A stretch of 64,000 nt of DNA from Pseudomonas palleroniana. Lineage in GTDB: Bacteria; Pseudomonadota; Gammaproteobacteria; Pseudomonadales; Pseudomonadaceae. The stretch's first letter is position 1; each line of letters starts with the position of its first letter. Position numbers and translations under genes: made by a program. The DNA lies in the NCBI RefSeq assembly GCF_003031675.1, contig NZ_PYWX01000091.1, positions 1 to 64,000 of the forward strand, written 5' to 3'. The notes below the pieces were generated by a model. It was not told the DNA's origin and did not search any database. It saw only the letters and a list, made by a program, of their open reading frames with translations. Of the stretch, positions 34,840 through 43,447 are shown one piece after another.

Positions 34840-35665
34840 GCAAGCGAGCATGAGCCGGCGTGTTTTATGGGCGTTCATCGGGTTGGCGTTCAGCCCGCTG
34901 ACCCTGGCGGATGAGTTTCAAGGCATGAGCCCGGCGATACCCGCGCTCAGCGAGAGCCGCACGCCGATCCCGACCTTGACCGACGCTGATCGCGCCGCGG
35001 TATACAACACTCCCGGTGGGCACAAGGTTCACGACAGTGCGATCAACTCACTGTTGCTGATCAACCAGTTGGAATGGCAAGACGGTGACGGCGAGGGTGC
35101 GCTGAACTGGGATATCAAGGGTTGGGTCGGCGGCGACATCGACCGCCTGTGGTTGCGCAGTGAAGGCGAGCGCAGTGCCGGTCGTACTGAAAGCGCCGAA
35201 GCCCAGGTGCTGTGGGGGCATGCCATCAGCCCATGGTGGGATCTGGTGGGCGGTGTGCGCCAGGACTTCAAGCCGGGCGACGGGCAAACCTGGGCAGCGT
35301 TGGGTACACAGGGCATGGCGCTGTACAACTTTGAAGCTGAAGCCACGGTGTTTGTCGGCGAGGCGGGGCGTACCGCAGCCCGATTGGAAGGCGACTACGA
35401 CCTCCTGCTGACCAACCGGCTGATCCTGCAGCCCACCGCCGAACTCAATTTCTATGGCCGTAACGATCCGCAGCGCGGCATCGGTTCTGGCCTTGCGCAG
35501 AGTGAGCTGGGCTTGAGGCTGCGTTATGAAGTCCGCCGCGAATGGGCGCCCTACGTGGGTGTCACCTGGAGCCGCAGCTACGGCCAGACTGCGCAATACG
35601 CACGGGATGAAGGCGCAGACACCCGTCAGGTGCGCTGGGTGGTGGGCGTACGCCTGTGGTTCTGA
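34832..35665 (+). CDS. copB: Copper resistance outer-membrane protein CopB
   Basis: A 277-residue outer-membrane protein with a signal peptide (ends near LTLA) and the CopB domain, including HDSAINSLLLINQLEWQDGD, WDIKGWVGGDIDRLWLRSEG and a C-terminal barrel ending VVGVRLWF. It is shorter than CopB proteins that carry long Met/His-rich repeats; only a short pre-domain is present. The ATG at 34832 overlaps the copA stop; the in-frame ATG at 34850 is possible. CopB sequesters or exports copper together with CopA. Confidence 0.92.
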   Translation: MNEQASMSRRVLWAFIGLAFSPLTLADEFQGMSPAIPALSESRTPIPTLTDADRAAVYNTPGGHKVHDSAINSLLLINQLEWQDGDGEGALNWDIKGWVGGDIDRLWLRSEGERSAGRTESAEAQVLWGHAISPWWDLVGGVRQDFKPGDGQTWAALGTQGMALYNFEAEATVFVGEAGRTAARLEGDYDLLLTNRLILQPTAELNFYGRNDPQRGIGSGLAQSELGLRLRYEVRREWAPYVGVTWSRSYGQTAQYARDEGADTRQVRWVVGVRLWF

Positions 35666-35714
35666 CGCTTTACTCTTTCTATAACTCGCCGCCACGAGCG
35701 GCCTGGAGCCTTGC

Positions 35715-36101
35715 ATGTCAATGTTGAAAACCGCGCTGACGGGCGCTGTGCTGTGGGCGGGACTGATCGCCAGCCTGGCGGCCTCGGCCCATCCGAAACT
35801 GTTGTCGTCGACCCCGGTTGAGGGGGCCAAGGGGGCGCCACCGGCCGTGATCGAGCTGCGTTTTTCGGAGAACCTGCTGACGCAGTTTTCCGGCGCCAAG
35901 CTGACCATGACCGATATGCCCGGTATGCCGAATTCGCCGATGCCGGTAAAAGCCAGTGTCGCGGCCAGTGCCGACCCCAAGGTGATGCTGATCAAGCCCG
36001 CCTCTACGCTGGTGACCGGTACCTATAGGGTCGATTGGCGTGCCGTGTCGGCCGACACCCACCCGATCCTCGGCAACGTGGTGTTCAGCGTCCAGCCATG
36101 A
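35715..36101 (+). CDS. copC: Periplasmic copper-binding protein CopC
   Basis: A 128-residue periplasmic cupredoxin-like protein. The signal peptide ends at ASA, so the mature protein begins with the copper-ligand His (HPKLLSSTP). The Met-rich Cu(I) site (MTDMPGMPNSPMP) and the C-terminal DTHPILG with a Cu(II)-ligand His are present, so both metal sites appear intact. It follows copB by 49 nt and overlaps copD by 4 nt (ATGA). CopC delivers copper to CopD. Confidence 0.94.
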   Translation: MSMLKTALTGAVLWAGLIASLAASAHPKLLSSTPVEGAKGAPPAVIELRFSENLLTQFSGAKLTMTDMPGMPNSPMPVKASVAASADPKVMLIKPASTLVTGTYRVDWRAVSADTHPILGNVVFSVQP

Positions 36102-36952
36102 GTGAACTGCTTCCGGTTGTTCTGCGCTTTGCTCTTTATCTGGACTTGATGCTGGTGTTTGGCCTGGGGCTGTTTGGCCTGTATGCCGATAGCCGGCCGC
36201 TGGATCTGAAGTGGTTGCTGCGGGGGTTGGCGAGCCTGGGGGTGCTGCTTTCGGTGGCGTCGTTGTTGTCGATGACCCAGGCCATGAGCGGTGCCGAGGA
36301 TTGGTCGACGCTGTGGCCACACCTGCAGATGATGCTCTGGCAGACCGAACTGGGCTGGAGCTGGTGGCTACGGATTGTTGCGCTGTTCGGGTTGGTGCTC
36401 AGCAGCCGCTTGGCCACTTGGTTCGGGGGCCTGGCATTGGTGACTCTGGCGTGGACCGGGCATGGGGTGATGCATGCGGGCGCGCTTGGAGTATGGCATC
36501 TGCTCAGTGACAGTGCGCACCTGTTGGCGGCGGCGGGCTGGGTCGGGGCATTGGCGGCGTTCGGTTTATTGCTGATGCGCAGGTCCGCGCCGGCGGTGCA
36601 GGTATTGGCACACACCTTGGCGGGCTTCGAGCGCGTGGGTGTGGCATTCGTTGCGGTGCTGATTGCCACGGGCGTGGCGAATTATCTGTTTGTGGTCGGG
36701 CCGAACCTGGATGGCATCACGGGTGGCGTCTACGCGATCCTGTTGTGTTTCAAGTTGGGATTGTTCGGCTTGATGCTGGGGCTGGCGGCGCTCAATCGTT
36801 CCCATCTGACGCCGTTGCTCCAGCGTTCGCTGGCGCAGGGCGACCACGCCGCCGCGTGTACAGCCTTGCGCCGCAGCATCGTCCTGGAGTTTGCGGCGGT
36901 GCTGGCGATCCTGGCTTTGGTGGCTTGGCTCGGGACGCTGGCGCCGACCTAG
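36098..36952 (+). CDS. copD: Copper resistance inner-membrane protein CopD
   Basis: A 284-residue integral membrane protein with about eight helices and the CopD domain, including AWTGHGVMHAGALGVWHLLS and DSAHLLAAAGWVGAL, whose His residues are the likely copper ligands. CopD takes copper from CopC into the cytoplasm and works with CopC. The ATG at 36098 overlaps the copC stop. The stop overlaps by 4 nt the stop of the convergent lipoprotein gene. Confidence 0.92.
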   Translation: MSELLPVVLRFALYLDLMLVFGLGLFGLYADSRPLDLKWLLRGLASLGVLLSVASLLSMTQAMSGAEDWSTLWPHLQMMLWQTELGWSWWLRIVALFGLVLSSRLATWFGGLALVTLAWTGHGVMHAGALGVWHLLSDSAHLLAAAGWVGALAAFGLLLMRRSAPAVQVLAHTLAGFERVGVAFVAVLIATGVANYLFVVGPNLDGITGGVYAILLCFKLGLFGLMLGLAALNRSHLTPLLQRSLAQGDHAAACTALRRSIVLEFAAVLAILALVAWLGTLAPT

Positions 36953-37815
36953 GGCTGCGTGCTCTTCAGGCATTTGAGCGCTTGAAAATCGGCGCGCACC
37001 TTGTCGATTTTCTGGGTGAGCTTCTGACGTTGTTGCACGCTGCTTTCGGCCATCAGGTCGACGATCAGGCTGCGCGCTGCCGCTTCTGTTTGTGTATAGG
37101 CGGTGCGGTACTGCGGGGTCCAAAGGCTTTCGCGGTTCACCAGCAATTGCTCGATCTTCTGCGGGAAGTCGGCGTTGCGGCGTTGTTGCAGGGCCTCGAT
37201 AAATTGCGCCTGCCAGCGCGCGCGGTTGTCGATCCAGGCTTGGTTCTGCGGGCCCAATGCGATGGACCAGGCTGTCACGCGGTTCTGCTGGCTGGTGCTC
37301 AACGGGCCGATCCAGGCGTCCAGGCGTTTGCTCATACGCTCGGCGCGCTCCTTGATCTGCCGCTCCAGCGGTGGCTTGAGGTATTCGTCCTGGCGTTTTT
37401 TCAGGTCCTTGGCAAAGGCGTCCTGCATGTCCTTGACTTGCTGATCATCCAGGCCTTGTAACAGCTCGACCGCTGACGGGGTGATTTGCCGGGCAATCTC
37501 GGCGATCGCCTGCTTGGCCTCCAGGGTACGCGATTGCAGAGCGGCGTCGCTGACCTTGTTGTCGTCGACCATCTGTTGCAGGCGGTCGAGCCAATCCAGG
37601 TAGCCGGGCAATTGCGTGGTGCAGTGCCAGGCCAGGTGTTGCTTGAGTGTGTCGTTGAACCAGCTCTTCTGCCCGGCGTTCATTTCCAGGTAGTCACTGA
37701 GGGTCCAGGGGATGATCACATCGAGATTGCGGTAGGCCAGGCCTACGCGATTGCAGCCGGCCAGTATCAGGCTCAGGCTCAGCAGTATCACCAGAAGTTT
37801 GAGCCGACGCAGCAT
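36949..37815 (-). CDS. DUF6279 family lipoprotein
   Basis: A 288-residue predicted lipoprotein with a lipobox (LILAGC, Cys21) and a long helical body rich in Gln, Lys and Asp. Typical segments are DVIIPWTLSDYLEMNAGQKS and RMSKRLDAWIGPLSTSQQNR. Nothing in it suggests an enzyme. AAGGA precedes the ATG. It is common in pseudomonads with no known function. Its stop overlaps the stop of copD, but it is on the other strand and not part of the copper operon. Confidence 0.82.
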   Translation of the reverse strand: MLRRLKLLVILLSLSLILAGCNRVGLAYRNLDVIIPWTLSDYLEMNAGQKSWFNDTLKQHLAWHCTTQLPGYLDWLDRLQQMVDDNKVSDAALQSRTLEAKQAIAEIARQITPSAVELLQGLDDQQVKDMQDAFAKDLKKRQDEYLKPPLERQIKERAERMSKRLDAWIGPLSTSQQNRVTAWSIALGPQNQAWIDNRARWQAQFIEALQQRRNADFPQKIEQLLVNRESLWTPQYRTAYTQTEAAARSLIVDLMAESSVQQRQKLTQKIDKVRADFQALKCLKSTQP

Positions 37816-37880
37816 GGGCAGGTCCTTGCGCAGTGGGGTTCATGCATGTGAACCCACGCCGGGCGCGACAGTTCAGCCGA

Positions 37881-38603
37881 TTAATAAAACGACCGCGCAG
37901 CCTTCAAGGTCAACAGGCCATCGCATTGTGAGTTGTGTCCGGAATATGCCGAGCAGTCGCTGCCGCTGAGGCTGGAGCCGCTGTAGATCAGGTCCAGGTC
38001 GATGCCTTTCCATTCGCGCGAGAACTGTACCGACCAATCGTTGAAGCTGCTGATCGAGCCTCCCTCCACTGAGACCGGGCTGCCCAACTGATGCGTGGTG
38101 TACTTCATGCTGACGCCGATGCCGAAGGGCTGCGTGCCGCCGAGGTCGGCGAACAGGGTGCTGTCCTGTCGGTCCGGGTCGTTGCTCAAGGACACGCCGA
38201 AGCGGTTGCCCAGCAGGTTCAGGCCGCCATACAACTCCTGGCTGTCGAGCGGGCTGAGCTTGGGATGGCTGTAGTGGATCAATCCGACTTCGTAGCCCAG
38301 GGTCTGGTCGAAGGGGCGTTTGAAGCCCATGTAGGAATCGACTTCGAAGTTTTTGCTGGAGGACAAGCCCATGCTGGGGGAGAACTGGCCGAAATACAGG
38401 CCGCTGTCATGGCTCAGGTCCAGGCCACCGTGGAACGAGTCACTGCCTGGCGAGGTGGGTTTGACCAGGCCCTGGGCCATGCTGCGGCTGGGGGTGGTGC
38501 CTAATTTCAGATCGAAGTCGCCCAGTTCGCGCTGGAAAATCTGCGCCTCGGCCAGTGGGCTCGCCACCAGGATGGTGATCAATACAATGCAGGGTTTGAG
38601 CAC
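37881..38603 (-). CDS. TorF family putative outer-membrane porin
   Basis: A 240-residue secreted protein with a signal peptide (ends SPLAEA) and an amphipathic beta-barrel pattern with many Ser/Gly-rich strands, ending LLTLKAARSFY with a terminal aromatic residue. The family is the TorF/gcw_chp type (DLKLGTTPSRSMAQG, then GGLDLSHDSGLYFGQFSPSM). Cysteines occur near the C terminus (SDCSAYSGHNSQCDG). The start is GTG at 38603, with GGAG six nt upstream. Function is unknown. Confidence 0.75.
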   Translation of the reverse strand: MLKPCIVLITILVASPLAEAQIFQRELGDFDLKLGTTPSRSMAQGLVKPTSPGSDSFHGGLDLSHDSGLYFGQFSPSMGLSSSKNFEVDSYMGFKRPFDQTLGYEVGLIHYSHPKLSPLDSQELYGGLNLLGNRFGVSLSNDPDRQDSTLFADLGGTQPFGIGVSMKYTTHQLGSPVSVEGGSISSFNDWSVQFSREWKGIDLDLIYSGSSLSGSDCSAYSGHNSQCDGLLTLKAARSFY

Positions 38604-38800
38604 GCTTCACTCCATAAAAAGCGAGGAGCCGTAACGGAAAAATCGGGCAAGTGCCCGTGCTAGACGTGTGCAAGCATACCGGCGAATGCCAGGCGGTGAG
38701 CCCCGTTCGTCGATTGGCACAAATATGGAGAAGGTGTTTCGGGCTCCAGTCCTAGCGCCTTGAAGGCAAGACGCTTAGGGACCAGATGGGTAGACAGGTG

Positions 38801-38980
38801 TTATTTCTTGCCCAGGCTGATCTGCTTGGACGGGCCGAAAGTCTGGCCGCTTACGCCCTTGGCAATTTGCTGGATTTCGCCACCGGACTTGAGAAACGCT
38901 GCAATCTGGCTGTTGATCGATTCGCTGGTTTCAACGGCGGGAGCTGGCTTTGCTTTGCTGTTGGATGCTTTTACGCGCAT
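38801..38980 (-). CDS. Small protein (59 aa) with a FLxxGGxxQ motif
   Basis: A 59-residue basic protein read from the ATG at 38980 (a GTG at 38989 is also possible). The C-terminal INSQIAAFLKSGGEIQQIAK followed by GVSGQTFGPSKQISLGKK resembles a short motif in several Pseudomonas proteins, including the C-terminal part of the RNA-polymerase-binding protein SutA (FLARGGKVQEV, recalled). The N-terminal part is Lys/Ala/Pro-rich and probably disordered. A role in transcription is a guess from this resemblance alone. Confidence 0.62.
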   Translation of the reverse strand: MRVKASNSKAKPAPAVETSESINSQIAAFLKSGGEIQQIAKGVSGQTFGPSKQISLGKK

Positions 38981-39303
38981 GGCGGCCACTAACCTGTAGA
39001 AAATTAACTTGGCCAGGCATCGTACAGGAAATACTTGACAATTGCTTGGCAAATATCCCCTGGGAATAACTGGCGCGGCGGAAAATAGCCGAAGTCTATC
39101 TATCAAATAATCGCCTAACTTACTGTTTTAACTCGAAACCATGGGGTATACGGCGCTGCGCATCCCTGGAAAAACTCAGGCGTTTGATCAGACGAGCGGG
39201 GCGTCGCCGCTGGAAGCCCGTGCCAGCCCGCGATTTTTCAGGCGCACGCGCGTGGTAGGCGCAACTCGGGTAGAATGCCGCCGACGTAATGAGGGTATTG
39301 GAC
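38981..39303. other. 323-bp intergenic region before the S1-domain gene
   Basis: The region separates the divergent 59-residue protein gene and the S1-domain gene. A good -10 hexamer, TAGAAT, lies near 39271, about 30 nt before the S1-gene ATG. I see no gene-like ORF, terminator or repeat. Confidence 0.45.
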
Positions 39304-40140
39304 ATGGCTTTAGTCGGGCGCTACAACAGTTTGCAAGTGGTTAAACATACTAACTTCGGTTTGTACCTGGATGGTGCGCAAGACGGTGAAATCCTCTTGC
39401 CGAATCGGTATATCCCCAAAGATATTCCCAGTGAAGATGAAGACTGGCTTAACGTTTTCATTTATCTGGACAGCGATGACAAACTTATTGCCACGACTGA
39501 AAAGCCGAAAGTTCAAGTGGGCGAATTCGCCAGTTTGAAAGTGGTGGAAGTCAACAGCATTGGTGTATTCCTCGACTGGGGCTTACCCAAGGATCTGTTG
39601 CTCCCGTATTCGGAAGAAAAACGCCAGTTGAGTGCCGGCGATTACTGTGTGGTGCATGTCTACCTCGACAAGCACACCAAACGCATCACCGCCACCGCAC
39701 GCCTGGATCGTTACCTGGACAAAACGCCGGCCAACTACCAGGTAGGCCAGGAAGTCGACCTGCTGGTGGCCGAAGCCACCGACATGGGTTTCAAGGCGAT
39801 CATCAACAACAAGCACTGGGGCCTGATCCACAAGAACGAAGTGTTCAAGTTCCTGCGCCCCGGCAAGCAGGAAAAAGGCTTTATCAAAGAGATCCGTGCC
39901 GATGGCAACATCAGCCTGAGCCTGCAGCCGGTTGGCCAGGAAGCGGCGTCCAGCCTCAACTCGAAGATCCTCGCCAAGTTGCGCGAAAACAACGGCACCT
40001 TGCCGGTCAGCGACAAAAGCGACCCGGCGCTGATCAGCAACTTGTTCGGCGTCAGCAAGGGCAACTTCAAGAAGGCCATTGGTGCGCTCTACAAGCAAGG
40101 CCAGATTGTGATTCATGCCGATCGCATTGAACTAAGCTGA
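39304..40140 (+). CDS. S1-domain RNA-binding protein (CvfB/YitL-like)
   Basis: A 278-residue cytoplasmic protein with tandem S1 OB-fold domains and a C-terminal winged helix. Domain starts are near NSLQVVKHTNFGLYLDGAQD (about 7), VGEFASLKVVEVNSIGVFLD (about 73) and VGQEVDLLVAEATDMGFKAI (about 147). The final PALISNLFGVSKGNFKKAIG is the CvfB winged-helix signature. Members bind RNA and modulate virulence or gene expression. The ATG at 39304 is chosen; an in-frame ATG at 39289 is possible. Confidence 0.9.
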   Translation: MALVGRYNSLQVVKHTNFGLYLDGAQDGEILLPNRYIPKDIPSEDEDWLNVFIYLDSDDKLIATTEKPKVQVGEFASLKVVEVNSIGVFLDWGLPKDLLLPYSEEKRQLSAGDYCVVHVYLDKHTKRITATARLDRYLDKTPANYQVGQEVDLLVAEATDMGFKAIINNKHWGLIHKNEVFKFLRPGKQEKGFIKEIRADGNISLSLQPVGQEAASSLNSKILAKLRENNGTLPVSDKSDPALISNLFGVSKGNFKKAIGALYKQGQIVIHADRIELS

Positions 40141-40155
40141 GCCCGGCTTGCTCTT

Positions 40156-40181
40156 CTGTAGGCGCCCATCGGCGCCTACAG
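40156..40181. terminator. Perfect 11-bp hairpin downstream of the S1-domain gene
   Basis: CTGTAGGCGCC-CATC-GGCGCCTACAG, a perfect 11-bp stem with a 4-nt loop, starts 16 nt after the stop codon. A T-tract is missing, so it may be a weak terminator or an mRNA-stabilising structure. Confidence 0.55.
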
Positions 40182-40192
40182 AGGCTACATAA

Positions 40193-40591
40193 ATGATGCG
40201 CAAAACACTCTTCGCTTACCTCGGCACCTTGCTCGCCTTTCTGCTGCTCGACGGCCTCTGGCTCGGCGTCCTGATGGGCCCTACCTATAAGTCCCTGCTC
40301 GGCTCGCTGATGCTCGATCAACCTCGCCTACTGCCGGCGGTGCTGTTCTATCTCCTGTACGCCGCCGGTTGTGTGGCATTGGTCGTGCTGCCAAGCGCCA
40401 GTTGGCAACGCGCCGCACGTCTGGGCGCGCTGCTCGGCCTGGTGGCCTACGGCACTTATGACTTGAGCAACTGGGCCACGCTGCAAGGCTGGTCTGCCGG
40501 TTTGGCGGTGATGGACATGGCCTGGGGCACCTTTCTCACGGCGGTCTGTTGTGCTGCCGGGTACCTGTGTGCACATCGGGTGCAACACTGA
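40193..40591 (+). CDS. DUF2177 family membrane protein
   Basis: A 132-residue inner-membrane protein with four predicted helices. Family signatures are FLLLDGLWLGVLMGPTYK near the N terminus and GLVAYGTYDLSNWATL (about 85). DUF2177 proteins are widespread and uncharacterised. It begins 52 nt after the S1-domain gene stop, separated by the hairpin at 40156-40181. Confidence 0.85.
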   Translation: MMRKTLFAYLGTLLAFLLLDGLWLGVLMGPTYKSLLGSLMLDQPRLLPAVLFYLLYAAGCVALVVLPSASWQRAARLGALLGLVAYGTYDLSNWATLQGWSAGLAVMDMAWGTFLTAVCCAAGYLCAHRVQH

Positions 40592-40789
40592 TTGTGTACA
40601 GGATTCTTATGCACCGTTGCTGAGCGCCCCTCCTGCTTGTAAAGCCTTTGTAGTCCCTGTGGAACGCTGATTCAGAGGGATTGTGTGCCATTGGCACGTA
40701 TTCTGCTGAATGCCTCGTATACAAACCGCGCCGCCTAACGTATGCACGCTGCGACGACAGCGCCGGCCGGTATTTCGAGGAGCCCAGCG

Positions 40790-42232
40790 ATGACCGAACA
40801 ACACCCCAAAGGCTATAGCCCGCGCCTGTACAACCAGGACCTGGGGCCTTTGCCGCAAAAGTGGACCTGGTACAACATCTTCGCCTTCTGGATGAGTGAT
40901 GTGCACAGCGTGGGCGGCTATGTATTCGCCGCCAGCCTGTTTGCGCTCGGCCTGGCCAGTTGGCAGGTGTTGATCGCCTTGCTTGCCGGGATCTGCATCG
41001 TGCAGTTGATCGCCAACTTGGTGGCCAAGCCGAGCCAGCAGGCCGCCGTGCCGTATCCGGTGATCTGTCGGCTGGCGTTTGGTGTGTTCGGAGCGAATAT
41101 TCCGGCGGTGATTCGTGGGTTGATCGCTGTAGCGTGGTACGGCATTCAGACGTACTTGGCGTCGAGTGCCTTGATCATCGTGGTGCTGCGCTTTTTCCCA
41201 CAAATGGCGGTTTACGCAGAGCCGCATTTTGCAGGGTTGTCCTATCTGGGCTGGTTTGGCTTTCTCTGTTTATGGGGGTTGCAGGCCGCCGTGTTCTGGG
41301 CCGGCATGGAGTCGATCCGCCGCTTTATCGACTGGGCTGGGCCGGTGGTGTACGCGGTGATGTTTGCCTTGGCCGGTTGGATCGTATGGAAGGCCAGCTG
41401 GGCGAATATCAGTTTCACCCTGGCGGAAAAATCCCTGTCGGGCTGGCAAGCCTTCGGTCAGGTGATCGTGGCGACGGCGCTGGTGGTGTCGTACTTCTCC
41501 GGCCCCACACTGAATTTTGGTGATTTCAGCCGCTATTGCCGCAGCATGCGCGACGTACGGCGCGGTAATTTCTGGGGGCTACCGGTGAATTTCCTGGCAT
41601 TTTCCCTGGTCACCGTGGTGATCGTTTCGGGCACGCTGCCGGTATTTGGCGAAATGCTTCACGACCCGATCGCCACGGTCTCGCGCATCGATAACAGCAT
41701 GGCCGTATTGCTGGGAGCCTTTGCTTTCGTCACCGCGACCATCGGCATCAATATCGTGGCCAATTTCGTGTCGCCGGCGTTTGATTTTGCCAATGTGGCA
41801 CCGAGCAAAATCAGCTGGCGGGCCGGGGGGATGATCGCCGCCGTGGCATCGATCTTTATCACCCCCTGGAACCTGTTCAATAACCCGCTGATGATCCACT
41901 ACACCCTGGATATCCTCGCAGCGTTCATTGGCCCGTTGTTCGGGATTCTGCTGGTGGACTTCTACCTGGTCAAAAAGCAGAAGATCGATGTAGATGCGCT
42001 GTTCGATGACAGCCCGAGCGGGCGCTACTACTTCGACGGCGGGGTGAATTGGACGGCGGTCAAAGCCCTGGTGCCCGCGACGCTGGTGGGGGTTGCAATC
42101 ACCTTCACGCCGGCGCTGCAGGGCATGGCCAACTTTGCCTGGTTTACCGGCTGTTTCCTGGGAGGGCTGTTTTTCCTGGTGCTTGCCCGGCGCGAGCAGG
42201 TTCGCTCGCCGACGCCGCTGGTTGCCGGTTGA
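40790..42232 (+). CDS. NCS1 family permease (purine/pyrimidine/hydantoin type)
   Basis: A 480-residue inner-membrane symporter with about 12 helices of the nucleobase:cation symporter-1 family. Signatures include WYNIFAFWMSDVHSVGGYVF, FFSGP-like VVSYFSGPTLNFGDFSRYCR and the NPLMIHYTLDILAAFIGPLF region. Substrate is unknown (uracil, allantoin or a hydantoin are typical of the family). The ATG at 40790 has GAGGAG about 8 nt upstream. The last 89 nt overlap the convergent MFS gene, an unusually long tail-to-tail overlap. Confidence 0.88.
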   Translation: MTEQHPKGYSPRLYNQDLGPLPQKWTWYNIFAFWMSDVHSVGGYVFAASLFALGLASWQVLIALLAGICIVQLIANLVAKPSQQAAVPYPVICRLAFGVFGANIPAVIRGLIAVAWYGIQTYLASSALIIVVLRFFPQMAVYAEPHFAGLSYLGWFGFLCLWGLQAAVFWAGMESIRRFIDWAGPVVYAVMFALAGWIVWKASWANISFTLAEKSLSGWQAFGQVIVATALVVSYFSGPTLNFGDFSRYCRSMRDVRRGNFWGLPVNFLAFSLVTVVIVSGTLPVFGEMLHDPIATVSRIDNSMAVLLGAFAFVTATIGINIVANFVSPAFDFANVAPSKISWRAGGMIAAVASIFITPWNLFNNPLMIHYTLDILAAFIGPLFGILLVDFYLVKKQKIDVDALFDDSPSGRYYFDGGVNWTAVKALVPATLVGVAITFTPALQGMANFAWFTGCFLGGLFFLVLARREQVRSPTPLVAG

Positions 42233-43343
42233 TCAGTATTACGCCCGCCAATATCAGGCCGCCGCCGGCAATCAGCAAGGCCGGTTGCAGGCCGCCGCTC
42301 CAGTGACTGCTCAGCGACGCCAGCAACGGGCCGCTCAATTGCCCGACGGCAAAGCTGGCGGTCAACAGCCCGGTGCTGCGCTGGTAGCCGTGGGGGGCGA
42401 CTTCCCGCAAGCGTGCCATCACCAACTGCATGCAAGCCAGGAACGGTGCACCGCACAGCAATACGCCCAGCGCCAAGCCCCAGCCATTGCCCAGCAAGCA
42501 GGCGAACACCCCGGCCGCTTGTAGCCATAACGTGCTCATCAGCCAGTGGCGGGTGGTGTGCGGGTCTTTGCGGCGCAGGCTGGCGATCACCACGCCCATC
42601 GCGGCAGCCAGGCCAAAGCATGGCCAGAACAGATCGGCTTGCCAGGCGCCGTTGAATTGCGCGCTGGCCATTTGTGACAGGAAGGTCGCCGGAATGATGT
42701 AGCCCAGGCCATACAGGAAGTAAATCCAGCACAGATGCGCGATGCTGGCGTTGCCACCCGCGTGATGGACGTGGGCAACTGGCGCGATCGGCTGGGGTAG
42801 GAATGGCAAGGTCGCCAGCAGCATCAGCAGCGCCACGACGCCATACACCAACCACAGCGTTGCCGAGCTTTGCCCCAGACGGTTCGAGCCCAATGCCAGC
42901 AACCCGGTCAGCAGAATGCCCAGCCCCGGTCCGGCAAACACCAAGGCGCCCAGGCGTGCTCGCCCGGCGGCAATCGCCAGGGGCTGGCTCAAGCTGGTGA
43001 TCATCACCAACGCCCAGGCACTGGCGACGCCGGTGCCAAAGCGCAGCAACAGGTGCGGCCAGAAGCCCTGCGCCCAATACGACGCCAGGGTCAGCAGCAC
43101 GCAAAGCCACAGCCCGCCGTACATCCGACCTCGTACGTGGTGATGGCTGCGGGCGAAGATCGAATCCACTGCACCCACGAAGTAGCCCAGGTAATTGGCC
43201 GCCGCGATCAGCCCCGCGCCGGTCAGGTCGACCTGGCCTTCACTGAGCAGGTGGGGCAGTTGCGGGGTCAGCGCGAAGCGGCCAATGCCCATGGCCATCA
43301 TCAAGGCGATAAAACTGGCGAGTAAGCGAATCAGGGGGGACAT
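42144..43343 (-). CDS. YbfB/YjiJ family MFS transporter
   Basis: A 399-residue major-facilitator protein with 12 helices. The N-terminal FIALMMAMGIGRFALTPQLP is typical of the YbfB/YjiJ group. A His-rich loop (VAHVHHAGG) lies in the middle. The C-terminal tail (about 25 residues) is encoded in the 89-nt overlap with the convergent NCS1 permease gene and could be variable. It is divergent from a LysR regulator gene that probably controls it. Substrate is unknown. Confidence 0.88.
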   Translation of the reverse strand: MSPLIRLLASFIALMMAMGIGRFALTPQLPHLLSEGQVDLTGAGLIAAANYLGYFVGAVDSIFARSHHHVRGRMYGGLWLCVLLTLASYWAQGFWPHLLLRFGTGVASAWALVMITSLSQPLAIAAGRARLGALVFAGPGLGILLTGLLALGSNRLGQSSATLWLVYGVVALLMLLATLPFLPQPIAPVAHVHHAGGNASIAHLCWIYFLYGLGYIIPATFLSQMASAQFNGAWQADLFWPCFGLAAAMGVVIASLRRKDPHTTRHWLMSTLWLQAAGVFACLLGNGWGLALGVLLCGAPFLACMQLVMARLREVAPHGYQRSTGLLTASFAVGQLSGPLLASLSSHWSGGLQPALLIAGGGLILAGVILINRQPAASASEPARAGQAPGKTALPGNSR

Positions 43344-43390
43344 GTTCAGGTTTCCTGCAAGGCAGCGATTGACCTTCAGGCTAAATCGAG

Positions 43391-43405
43391 TTTACTTTCT
43401 GTAAA
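43391..43405. promoter_or_regulatory. Candidate LysR-type operator between the MFS and LysR genes
   Basis: TTTACTTTCTGTAAA is a perfect 5-bp dyad with a 5-nt centre, of the T-N11-A kind bound by LysR regulators. It lies in the 104-bp divergent region, 43 nt before the LysR start. Confidence 0.4.
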
Positions 43406-43447
43406 AATGAATAATATTGAGTAACTTGTTCAGTTTTGGAGAAAGGC

